NCBI GenBank assembly: GCA_950295325.1
Contig: OX485809.1
Coordinates: 39,837,081 to 39,901,080, forward strand
Length of the DNA stretch: 64,000 nt
Reading direction: 5' to 3'
DNA from: Polytrichum commune
Lineage: Eukaryota > Streptophyta > Polytrichopsida > Polytrichales > Polytrichaceae
The position numbers and the translations under genes were made by a program. The notes under the pieces are model-generated. The model searched no databases, was not told the origin of the DNA, and was given only the letters and a program-made list of their open reading frames with translations. This document shows, piece by piece, positions 1 to 9,150 of the stretch; positions within the stretch are counted from its first letter, which is position 1; each line of letters opens with the position of its first letter.

Positions 1-528
1 CCTGACAGAATTCCCCGTTTTCTGTTTATTGTAGAAAATGCGCATCTTTCAATGCCCCTCTCATACCCCAGCCGTCATATGTCTTAGTCTATGATATTTA
101 ATATTTTTTTGGTTTTGTGTGTATATGACATACGACATTGGGAGGAAGGGTGGCGGCCACATTAATTTTTTCAAGTGTCACAACGGTATATTTTAACCAA
201 TATGTATACCCAACCACAACTCCATTCAATGCTTTCAAGTGCAAACCTATTTAGGTGGGGTTGGGGCCATTTGGAGGTTGCAATTATGAGAGAGTTTCCA
301 AGGCTTGAGGCCATTGTCATGATGAATAAAATTATTTATTTGTCTCCCCTAAACCCTAAACCCTAGAACATTGCGGCTCTGTTATCTCGCATGGAAGTGT
401 GGCAATGATAAACGTATGTGGACGTTGTTAAGGGGATACTAACTAGCAATGTCGCTTTTTGGTTCAATCTTTTAATGTTATTTCAATCCATCCTCAAGTT
501 CACTTCAAGTTTACTAATGTGTGTGACC
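1..528. other. AT-rich non-coding DNA
   Basis: No credible gene is visible. A short plant telomere-like tract (two CCCTAAA units) lies near 347-363. The small open frames here start with non-ATG codons and resemble nothing I know. Confidence 0.5.
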
Positions 529-1363
529 AAAACATCCAAAGTTGGACCCTAAACCCTTATAACATCCACAACATGAAATACGTATTGACAAAATACAAAA
601 CCAATTAGTATATCATGTTTAAACGTCCCAAATAACATATTAACATGATCAAGATTGTATTTACTATAACCTTCCTATTAGACTCTTCTTCATATTATGC
701 AAACAATATCTGTTATATCTTTCTCCATTATCCAATACATGTGGAGGGAACAATGAATAAGAACATGATTGCGTGAATGGCTTCATTTGATGTTGTGCTT
801 CTCTTATTTACTTTTGCATCACATTCCATATATTAAATACATCATGAACCATGGTTTATTGGCGACTATGTGATTCCCTAAAGTGAGCAAAACATCCAAA
901 GTTGAACCCCTTACCCCTAATAACATCCACAACATTTCATGTTATTTGAATAAACACAAGACCATTCACTATATCACGTTTAAACGTCCGTAATAACAAA
1001 TAAACATAATCAAGATCGTCTTTTCTATTACCTTCCAGTAAAAACCTATTCTCACCAGTAAGTCAATGTTATATGTTAATATTGGATAGATTAATATGTT
1101 ATAAACCTAACTCCTAAACCCTAAACCCTAAACCCTAAATACAAAAATTCGTAGTTGTTCACTGCTACCTCCACATACAAACAACATGAACTTTATCTTG
1201 CGCCATTATGTAATATACGTGGAGGGAACATTCAATAACAACATGATTGCGTCAAAGGGCTTCATTTGATGTTGTGGTTCTCCGATTTACTTTTATATCA
1301 CATTCGAAGTACATATATCACGATCCATGGTTTATTGGCGACTATGTGATTCATTCAAGTGAG
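529..1363. repeat. Diverged tandem duplication (about 365 and 475 bp)
   Basis: The block at about 529-890 is repeated at about 888-1363. Landmarks shared in the same order are AACATCCAAAGTTG, CATCCACAACAT, GTTTAAACGTCC, GTGGAGGGAAC, GCTTCATTTGATGTTGTG and TGGTTTATTGGCGACTATG. The copies differ at many sites, so the duplication is old. The second copy carries about 110 extra bp (roughly 1050-1160) that include the telomere-like tract. Confidence 0.8.
1108..1138. repeat. Interstitial telomere-like repeat
   Basis: Three to four CCCTAAA units sit in the middle of the extra segment of the second duplicated block. This is the plant-type telomere unit. Because it is internal and short it is an interstitial tract, not a chromosome end. 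Confidence 0.75.
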
Positions 1364-1799
1364 TATGTAAGGGATTTACTAAAAACTTGAGCATGTTAGC
1401 ATTTCGACATAAGGATCATGCAATTCCAAACCCTAAGAAAATGCTCTTGGGGAAGGTATACATTTAGCAAACACATTCAAATATCCTAAATTTCCGAATT
1501 TCATGTTGGGGGACGGGGGTTATATTTTTTATTCATTGCATATTGTGTGAGTTCTTGGCATCATTGGTAAAGTCTAAATGTCAACGATTACATCGTTAAA
1601 TGTCACGCAATTGTATTATTTTTCTAACTTGCTCAAACAAAAGAGAAACCAATGATTTCAACTTGTTTGGGAAATTTAGGTTATGGTGTCATGTGAGTAG
1701 GGGTTAAGTCTTAGTTTTAGCATAACGTTGCGTTGTAAAAATGCATTAGTTGTATAAATGGTTTCATTTTGTAGAATACCGCATTTGATGTGCACCTTA

Positions 1800-2330
1800 T
1801 GGGGCATTCCCACTTGACATTAGTTAGAAGTAGTATTAGTCTAAATGCGGTTTTAGTTATCTAGGTTTCACACATATGGCTCTTTTTAGTGCCGAGCCTA
1901 GGTGGCAAATGATGTGGCATGGCTTAAAAGTGGAGGTTTTAAGCCTCAACCACCGACGCTCCCATCGGTACCTAAACATTAGGCAAGAATATAGGAATTT
2001 TAAAAGTGTCGCCTCCCACCCTTGTGATTGGTTGCTTTTTAGTCTTAGCTATGAGGGCACGAGGAGCTTCATTAACAAAAACCGATGGTAAGATAGGTGA
2101 GTAGTAAGGCATTTGGGGATGGGACAAAAACTACCCAACATTCATTGCTTGGTAGATAAAACCATGAACATGTGTGAAAGCTACTTAACTAAAACCTACT
2201 TGAAAATCTCCGGAGCAAGTTCTTGTAGGTGCATTGGGATAGTTGGATGCCTCCGCTATAACCGAGGGAGCTTTACCCGGTCTTTATAAAATAGTGAGGG
2301 TCTTAACTAAAGTCAAGTGGGAATGCCCCA
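1800..2330. mobile_element. PIF/Harbinger-type (Tourist-like) MITE
   Basis: The left end TGGGGCATTCCCACTTGAC (from 1800) is the exact reverse complement of the right end (2312-2330), and similarity continues a further 8-10 bp inward. The element is flanked by the 3-bp direct duplication TTA at 1797-1799 and 2331-2333. A TWA duplication with G-rich termini is the hallmark of PIF/Harbinger. It has no transposase. The 71-codon open frame inside (1876-2091) is not recognisable and is probably chance. Confidence 0.85.
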
Positions 2331-2384
2331 TTAGGGTACTCCGAAGTGTCTTGAAAATACTAATGCCCGCTAAGGGTTTACAGT

Positions 2385-2900
2385 TTGGCTTTAGGATTTA
2401 GGGTTCCCCGTAATCCTAATTCCGTTGGTGCCCTAATCCCGTTGGCACCCTATTCGTGCGGTTGGGGGCCAATTCCCGAGGCATACAAAACCCCAGCCGT
2501 CACAACTTTTCGCTCTTTCTCTCTCTCTCCGCGCCAAGCATTCGCTCCGCGCCTCTTGTGGAAGCGCCGCCTCTCCTGAAGCGCCGCTTTCGCGAAGCGC
2601 CGTGGCGATTCAGGGTGGCGATTTTCTTCTCTTCCCTCCCTTCTTGTTGCTTTGGCGCCTACTGATTCTTCTCCTTCCCTCCCTTCTCTTGCTGTAGAAG
2701 TTAGGAAGTGTTTGCAATAGAACAGAAACCTAAGGAGAGAGTTTTAGAGTGCGTGAGAGTTAGTAGAGTGATTGTTGTAGAGTGAAGTAAGTAGAAGATT
2801 GTTGAAGGGTTTTCCAACATTCTAAGCTTGCGGGTTTTGGAGGCTGTATTGTAGTTGGAGAGTTTGTGAGATTTAGGAGTTCTATAAGATAATCAGGAGG
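2385..2900 (+). promoter_or_regulatory. CT-rich and GC-rich leader-like region
   Basis: Base composition changes abruptly to a CT-rich and then GC-rich stretch (CTCTCTCTCTC near 2516, repeated GCGCCGC motifs at 2560-2605), followed by purine-rich GAGAG sequence. This looks like the 5' leader and first intron region of a plant gene. It lies directly upstream of the gene island beginning at 3945. A TATAAAATA string near 2285 lies inside the upstream MITE. No start site can be fixed. Confidence 0.3.
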
Positions 2901-3297
2901 TGTTTGAGAGATACAAAAGTCATTTGAGAGAGTCAGTCATTGTTTTGAGAGATTCACTTGTTCTTGGGGATTCAGAGGTTGTTTGAAACACTCAATTGTT
3001 GTTTGAGAGATACAAAAGTCATTTGAGAGAGTCAGTCATTGTTTTGAGAGATTCACTTGTTCTTAGGGATTCAGAGGTTGTTTGAAACACTCAATTGTTG
3101 TTTGAGAGATATCTAAGTCATTTGAGAGAGTCAGTTATTGTTTTGAGAGATTCACTTGTTCTTAGAGATTCAGAGGTTGTTTGAAGTATTGAATTGTTGT
3201 TTGAGAGATTCAAAAGAGATCTAGGAGTTGTATGAGAGATTGTGGATTTGTGTGAGAGGTTACATTCAACTGTTTCTGTGTTATTGGAAGAAGAACA
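2901..3297. repeat. 99-bp tandem repeat, four partial to full units
   Basis: Units begin with TGTTTGAGAGAT at 2901, 3000, 3099 and 3198, a spacing of exactly 99 bp each time. Each unit has GAGAGAGTCAGT, TTTTGAGAGATTCACTTG and ATTCAGAGGTTG in the same order. The last unit is truncated and diverged. The unit is a multiple of three, but every frame I checked on the plus strand meets a stop, so I treat it as non-coding leader or intron sequence. Confidence 0.85.
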
Positions 3298-3462
3298 CCT
3301 GTTCTAAAGCAACTGTTTACAACAACTGCTACATACAACAAAGGTATTTTCTTTTATTATATGCAATAAGTGTTTGTCAATTGAAGGTATTGTAGCATAC
3401 ACAACGCATAAGCATTGTATATGCTACGTGCCAACTTTTAAAAATTACATTAAAATAGGAAA

Positions 3463-3657
3463 GTTTGGGGAGACGACCCAAACACGGCCACAGGTTTGGG
3501 TCGGTCGACCCAAACACAGCCTCTTGTTTGGGTCGACCGACCCAAACACAAAACAAAGCATCATGTTTGGGCCGAACGACCCAAACACAGCCTCTTGTTT
3601 GGGTCGACCGACCCAAACACAAAACAAAGCATCATGTTTGGGCCGAACGACCCAAAC
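3463..3657. repeat. Palindrome array A: six copies of a 22-bp inverted repeat
   Basis: Six 21-22-bp copies start at 3463, 3494, 3526, 3565, 3597 and 3636. The left half is GTTTGGGTCGA-like and the right half CGACCCAAAC-like. The copies at 3526 and 3565, with their spacers, are repeated as a 71-bp block at 3597 and 3636. A seventh, lone copy lies at 3897-3918, 26 bp before the first ATG of the gene island. The array sits in what looks like the intron or leader upstream of 3945. Confidence 0.95.
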
Positions 3658-3896
3658 AACGTCTTCTAATTATAAACTCATAAAGAAATCCATGATTTTT
3701 GCATCAATATAAAATTCACATCCACTAAAAAATAATAATCAAGGAATGTATTAAGGAAAAATATCAAGTAATCCTGCATGTCACAAACAATATAAAATGC
3801 AAATCCACCCAATAATCAAAACATTCTTATTATCAATACAAATGATGCTGAAATATATAAATATACAATCCACCTAAACCTATTCATGTCGTAGAT

Positions 3897-3918
3897 GTTT
3901 GGGTCGAACGACCGAAAC
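3897..3918. repeat. Single 22-bp palindrome copy next to a splice acceptor
   Basis: The half-sites are GTTTGGGTCGA and ACGACCGAAAC, with a mismatch in the right arm (CGAAAC for CCAAAC). It lies just before the pyrimidine-rich acceptor TTTTCTTACAG at 3934-3944, which immediately precedes ATG at 3945. Confidence 0.9.
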
Positions 3919-3944
3919 TAACATTGCACATTATTTTCTTACAG

Positions 3945-5270
3945 ATGGCTCCAAAGAAAAGACCCGGCGAAAGGTGGTTCATGCCTGCGCCGGACATGTT
4001 GTGGCAGGAGCACGAAACCCCGCAGGATGACTCCTATTCCCCTAAGGACGGGCTTGTCCTCGCGTGGTCTATACAAGTGGTTAAGGGTTCGCAATACAAA
4101 ATGATTTTTGTTGTGAAGGTTGGGACCGTGGAGAAGCACACATGGGCTACTCTTACGGGGTGGGAGGTGGCATCGGTTTAGTCTCTTGGAGACTACGTGG
4201 ATGTCATCATCGAGAACAACGCTGTCCAGAACGCGCATATGTTTATGCACCAGTTCTCCGAACCCTTTGACGCTATCTATGCAAAAGAAACATGTGTAGA
4301 ACCAGACGTCATCAAACCGGAGTCCATATTCATCGATAACAGTACATCGAACACAAAGGTGTCGAGCAGATTCACGAAACTAAAGCATGCAATCAGCGTG
4401 CTCAACAAAGCCCTGCAGAGCAAAACCAAGTCTCAGCAACCCGTGAGGCGGAAAGCAACCACAGAGGAAGGAGCAGGGTCGTCAAGACCTCAATCGGTGA
4501 GGAAGCCGCGACCAGTACCGGCTGACTCGCGGAGGACCACTCCCTCCCAAACACCTGCGGATAGCGAGACGCCTACACCTTCTGGGAGCCGTCAAACAAC
4601 TCCATCCAAGAGGGGGAGAGAGTCATCTGTGATGACTGACGAGCCAGTCTCACCGGAGTTGCGCATGCCGAAGCCCGGCGAAGAGGTGGATGCAGGGGAG
4701 CTGCAGAAAATCGTGAACAATTTCACGACGAAATGCTCCCACTGTTTTTTCATGGGCAGGGATTTTAAGTTCGACGTGAACATCAGCCAGTGCCATCTAG
4801 CGCCACCGGAGAAGTGTGTCCGGGCAAAGGAGGACGCCTACGTTGACTGGATAATCGCGCAGATCGTTTGCGAGCAGTTTAAAGACGACAGGCAAACGAT
4901 AGTAGTGATGCCACAGGGTCTCAAGAAAATGCCTACACCTGAAATGTGGCCCACAATTCAGAAGGGCGATTTTTGGCTCATAGACGGCCAGCACAGCGTG
5001 GAGGCATCCAAGAAAATCCAACTCATGAATGAGTGGGATGATCCGAACAATCAGAAGGAAAAGCTGAAGGTTTGGAAGGCACTAGTGGTGTGGTCTGACG
5101 ACGAGACCAAGCTCAGCGACATCTCCCGGTACTTCAATATGGGAAATAAGAAGAGGGCCTACCAAGCTTCTTGGATAAGGAATATCATGGCCTCGCGGGA
5201 GGTGTGGGAGTTCTATGGTAGGCCTCCCAAGGAGAGGGAGAATGCGAAGGACAAGAATCCCAAATGGGAG
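3945..5270 (+). CDS. ParB-like domain protein, exon block 1 (in-frame TAG)
   Basis: The frame opens at ATG 3945, directly after an acceptor (TTACAG), and stays in one frame to a GAG|GTGAGT donor at 5270/5271. It is broken once, by TAG at 4179-4181. The N-terminal part is not recognised. The middle (about 4400-4680) is Ser/Thr/Pro/Arg-rich and probably disordered. The C-terminal part contains FWLIDGQHSVEASKK (about 4970-5015), which resembles the ParB/sulfiredoxin-type box (hydrophobic-IDGxHR-xxA). It follows an acidic-aromatic helix region (YVDWIIAQIV) and precedes DISRYFNMGNKKR. Members of that fold bind nucleotides or cut DNA, but the function here is unknown. The usual Arg after the box His is Ser. 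The exon is markedly GC-richer than the flanks. The 442-codon length counts read-through of the TAG, which is either a nonsense mutation or the boundary of two short proteins. A track-style start at 4197 would be GTG and is not convincing. Confidence 0.6.
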
Positions 5271-5573
5271 GTGAGTATTGTTTAGGTCGACCGACCCAAA
5301 CTCCTGATGCAGCCTTGTTTATTTAGTTTGGGTCGACCGACCCAAACTCCTGATGCAGCCTTGTTTATTTAGTTTGGGTCGACCGACCCAAACTCCTGAT
5401 GCAGCTAGTTTATTTAGTTTGGGTCGACCGATCCAAACTCCTGATGCAGCTAGTTTATTTAGTTTGGGTCGATCGACCCAAACTGTTGTTGCAGATGTTG
5501 GTCATGATATGGGTTGGAAATCACATGTACATATCTAACACGCATTCAAATGTTCTGTTTTGTGGACGTGCAG
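5271..5573 (+). other. Phase-0 intron filled by a palindrome array
   Basis: The donor is GAG|GTGAGT at 5271 and the acceptor GACGTGCAG ends at 5573. The frames on both sides meet at codon boundaries. The first palindrome begins only 9 bp inside the donor. Confidence 0.75.
5280..5483. repeat. Palindrome array B: five copies, 45-46 bp period
   Basis: 22-bp copies start at 5280, 5326, 5372, 5417 and 5462. The spacers are near-identical (TCCTGATGCAGCC... TTTATTTA), so this is a local tandem amplification. Centres vary between CGACCGA and CGATCGA. The first copy has TTTAGG for TTTGGG and the fourth has GATCC for GACCC. The spacer differs completely from those in arrays A, C and D. Confidence 0.95.
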
Positions 5574-6905
5574 GATTTCAAATACCAAATGATCAACAAA
5601 TTCTCCTCCATTGATAATTCGAGCCACAAGCAGAAGAAATACAGCGACCTCAAGGGGGAGATTTACTTGATTATAGCATCTGACTCAGTTTGGAGGAAGT
5701 GGAAAACCGTGTTTGAAAAGCACGAGACGGGGGATTTGATCGACCCCGACACTGGCATTTTCTTCAGCCAAACCTCGCGCTTCAAGCAGATGAAGCCTCT
5801 CGTGAGAGAGTTCTTTAGAACTCTTCAAGGGCTGTCAGAGACGGAGGTGGAGAAGGCGGCATCTCACATCCTGCACGTGGCACCCACGGCGAAGAGGTGT
5901 TGGGTGCACCCGAAGATTGTCTTCTAAAAGCCCAAATCCTTCGTTCCTTCATGCTACACCATGAAGGAATGGACGGATAACAGGAAAAAGAAGACGACTA
6001 TCGTGCAGGAGCTGTATAAACTAGTGCCAGAGAGGAATATTGTCGTGGACGGCGAGGTCCATGAGGCTAACTGGAGAGCATTCAAAGCTGAATATAAGTT
6101 CACCAGTGCCTCCATGGCGGCTCTAATAGGGGAAGCGGGGGACGACTTCTTGCGGGCCAAGATGGTGAAGGGTGGGAAGAACCGGGCGCTTCCGGATCAC
6201 ACAGCGCGTGCGTTCTCGAACTTCATCAAGGAGAAGAAGATTGTCCAGTTTGAAGGGGAAGCGTACTTCAACCTTGTCACCGCCGACCCGTTGAAAATTC
6301 AGGGCTGGCCAGGTCAAGACGCCAGAATGGCGATAAGGACGAAAGTAAGGGACCGCTTTCCTTTTGGGATGATTGATTTCAGGAATATTCTTGGAAGCTC
6401 ATTTGAGGGCACGATGAGCACCCTCTTCTATGACCCCTTCCTATCTAAGTTCGTCGATTATGCAAGCCCTAAGTTCAGGGAGGTAGATATCTGGCTTTGG
6501 ATAGTCGAGGATAGGAGGGCGGAGCAGGTGTACGAGCTTGTCCGGAAACTGCAGCCGGAGTATGCAGTCTCCAAGTCTCACTACATCGCCACACCGGCGG
6601 AGGGAGCTTACACGACGTTGAGGGACAAGAAGACCAAGTTCGTCAACGTCTTGTGTTTGTACTTCGTGTACAAAGCGGAGTTGCTGAAGGTGCCGAACCA
6701 CCCTATATCCCGGATGGACAAACTCTTCCAAGTTCCAGAAGGGTTGGGTGTCAACAAGTGCCTCTACGACGAGGCTAAATACGCGAACTATCCTTTAGAT
6801 GAGCTGCGGATGGAATTTTACGTGAGAATGATGAGGACGCTGACGAGGAGAGGGGATTGCATCTTCAACGTCTTCGGAGGCTCTAAACCTATCTATGCTG
6901 CCATG
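5574..6905 (+). CDS. Uncharacterised protein, exon block 2 (in-frame TAA)
   Basis: This block is joined in phase 0 to the preceding exon (acceptor CAG|GATTTC) and ends at the donor GCCATG|GTAAGC (6905/6906), also phase 0. One frame runs the whole way but is interrupted by TAA at 5925-5927. ATG at 5961 reopens the same frame 33 bp later, so this could be two proteins or one with a nonsense change. The protein is mixed alpha/beta with many aromatic and charged residues (WRKWKTVFEKHETG, WLWIVEDRRAEQVYELV, DELRMEFYVRMMRTLTRRGD). I see no transmembrane segment and recognise no family. High GC matches the neighbouring exons, supporting one transcription unit. Confidence 0.55.
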
Positions 6906-7169
6906 GTAAGCGACTTTCTATAACTCGTGCGCAGTTTGGGTCGATCGACCCAAACTAGGCTCTGTGTTGGTTTGGGTCGATCGACCCAAACTAGGCTCTT
7001 TGTTGGTTTGGGTCGATCGACCCAAACTAGTCTCTTTGTTGGTTTGGGTCGATCGACCCAAACTAGGCTCTTTGTTGGTTTGGGTCGATCGACCCAAACT
7101 ACACATTGTACTTGGTCTTGTTTATGTCCCTCGCCTAATTCTAATGTCTATATAACTTGGATTGTGTAG
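6906..7169 (+). other. Phase-0 intron with palindrome array
   Basis: The donor ATG|GTAAGC at 6906 and acceptor ATTGTGTAG ending at 7169 join codon boundaries. More than half of the intron is the palindrome array at 6934-7099. Confidence 0.75.
6934..7099. repeat. Palindrome array C: five perfect palindromes, 36-bp period
   Basis: Copies start at 6934, 6970, 7006, 7042 and 7078, exactly 36 bp apart. Each is a perfect 22-bp palindrome with half-sites GTTTGGGTCGA and TCGACCCAAAC. The 14-bp spacer (TAGGCTCTTTGTTG and close variants) is itself repeated, which rules out a CRISPR-like array. Confidence 0.97.
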
Positions 7170-8654
7170 ATGTCGGGGCTGAGTATATACTCCTACATAG
7201 AGGATGGCGATCTGCCATTTTACAGGACGCAGAGATCGTTGGCGAAGAAGATGGACATCCTCGATTGGATCCCGGGTAGCTACGTCGACGAGGTTGTTCA
7301 GGGGGGCGAAAACCCTCTTGATAGGGTGAGGCGGATCAACCCGGAAGAAATGGCCATGAGGGCCACAACCCAAGAACCCGAACCTCTTGTCGGGTTGCAT
7401 CCGGGCAATCCGTCCCGCACAGAAGGTGGCGATGTCGAGGAGGAGGAGGAAGAAGAGGAGCACGAGGAGGCGGAGAAGGAAGGCGACGTGGAGGAAGGGG
7501 CAACGGGCTTCACGCAAGAATCCGAAGCCCCTCAACGGAAGAAGGCGATGCGGGCGGCAACCCCGCAAAGTAAGCTCGTGCCCGTCCTGACGGTGGACGA
7601 TGCACGGGACATGTACTCCAGGGACGCGACCGCCACGTTCAGGGAGAGGAGGAAGATGAAGGGGAAGAAGCTGTATGGCGACTACTCCGTGGAGGAGACC
7701 ATTGCCATAAGCAGCGAGGACGACGATGACATTGAGCTCGCCAAACGGCTAAGATCAGATCCCCCGTCCCCGACAGCGTTCGCTGGCATGGTTAGGGTGA
7801 AGCCCGAGGTCCTGACTGTGGAGGAGGCGAACGAGAAGATGAGGAGGGATGAGGAGCAGCGAGTCCGCCTGCAGAAGGCTGCCGCGGAAGAACCCTCAAT
7901 GCGGAACGAGGTAGCAGAGCTAAGGGCTCTCCTGTTGGAGCAGGAACGACAGAGGGCGATGGCCCAACCTCCGTCCCACGCCGAATTGATATCACAAGTG
8001 ATACAAGGAATGTGGGCGCAAGGTTTGGTGGTGGCTCCCTCCAGCTCCTTCCCGCACTTGCCCCCCGGCTTCCCTCCGCAGAGCATCCCTCAGCAGCCTG
8101 TGCCGCAATCGTCTTTCAGCTTCCAGCACTTGATTCGGCCCCACCAAGTTCCGTACGCGCCGGTCCAGCAAGTGGATGACCCCAACATCTGGCGCGTCTC
8201 TGGAGCCTCCTCCCCTTTGGGCCCTCCACCACTTCGGCCCCCGATAGTCATGGCGCCCCCTCACCAATCGGACGACCCCAGGATGTTTGGGTCGACCGAC
8301 CCAAACCCACCATCCACTGGAGTGTCCGAAGGGCCCTCTCCAGATGCAGGACAGTTTGGGTCGCCCGACCCAAACCCCGTTGCAGCGCAGTCCTCCCTTG
8401 ACCAACATGGGTGTCAACTAGACACGGCCATGCTAGATGTTGAAGGCTTGCAAGGGCCTGGTGATACCTCTACTCCTAACCAAATCGATGAACCCATGCA
8501 TGATGCAAATGCGGAGATTGGTTTAGGACAAGGGCCTGATGCCGATCGTTTGCAGGAGAAGGTTCCTGACGTCGTCGGAGAAGGCGGTGGCGAGAGAGGC
8601 GGGGCAGCGGGGACGGTGGAGGCTTCCACATCGTCGAGACATGACCAGGGCGAG
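7170..8654 (+). CDS. Acidic and proline/glutamine-rich linker exon block 3
   Basis: The exon is open throughout, phase 0 at both ends (acceptor TGTGTAG|ATG, donor GGCGAG|GTAATA). Features in order: a short hydrophobic/aromatic start (SGLSIYSYIEDGDLPFYR); an acidic run of glutamates at about residues 90-105; a second acidic patch (SSEDDDDIELAKR) near residue 180; a charged, possibly coiled-coil stretch with MRRDEEQRVRLQKAAAEEPS and LRALLLEQERQR (about residues 225-265); then a Pro/Gln-rich tail. Two 22-bp palindromes are read here as coding sequence, giving FGSTDPN and FGSPDPN (near residues 374 and 397). It looks like a disordered regulatory linker. No family is recognised. Confidence 0.55.
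8285..8375. repeat. Two 22-bp palindromes inside coding sequence
   Basis: The copies are 8285-8306 and 8354-8375 (centre CGCCCGA in the second). The palindrome contains no stop codon in any of six frames, so it can sit in an exon without breaking it. Both copies are read in the same frame. Confidence 0.9.
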
Positions 8655-9150
8655 GTAATACACTGAGCCCTCCCCAGTTTGGGTCGACCGACCCAAACTT
8701 GCTGGGTCATTGTCTTGTTGGCGTGGTCGTGTCCCCCTTGCTAGGAGGAAATGCACACCCCCTGCCCCCCATGCTCTACACTTGCTCCCCCTCCCCCCAA
8801 CGTGCCCCCCCGCGATCCCCTTCGTCTCACCTGCACTCGACTATGCTCGACCTTGGCGGCGCGCAACCAATTTTGTAGATGTAGAATTAGGATAGTGTGA
8901 ATGCCCTCGTTCACCGCGGTCCCCCCCCCCCCCCCCAATCAAATTGTACATAGAGATTTGTAAAAATAAAATTATTATTTTTGGCGCCCATATGTTTGCA
9001 TCCGTGTCCCAATGTATGTTGTTCCCCTTGTATGTTTTTGTTGCCACCAATGGTCCAATTCTTCTTGTGTTTGCACAAAATTTCCGTTCTGCTTGAGATG
9101 GACATAGCATAACATAGTCCTCGTCCGCCTTCTCTCGCTCGTCGCCGCAG
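8655..9150 (+). other. Intron with one palindrome and a 16-C tract
   Basis: The donor GAG|GTAATA (8655) and acceptor GCCGCAG ending at 9150 are both phase 0. The intron contains a 22-bp palindrome at 8677-8698 and a run of 16 C at 8921-8936. The splice join is inferred from phase and sequence only. Confidence 0.55.

Noticed and set aside
1108-1138. Chromosome-end telomere
   Set aside because: Only three to four units, internal, with ordinary sequence on both sides.
3377-3683. Overlapping open frames on both strands with repeated LGRSTQT/WVDRPK-like peptides, also at 5353-5538 and 6918-7169
   Set aside because: They are produced by the stop-free palindrome itself in every frame and lie in introns or leader sequence.
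6934-7099. Regularly spaced identical 22-mers looked like a CRISPR array
   Set aside because: The spacers are near-identical to each other, the host is a plant, and the repeat lies in an intron; it is a tandem repeat.
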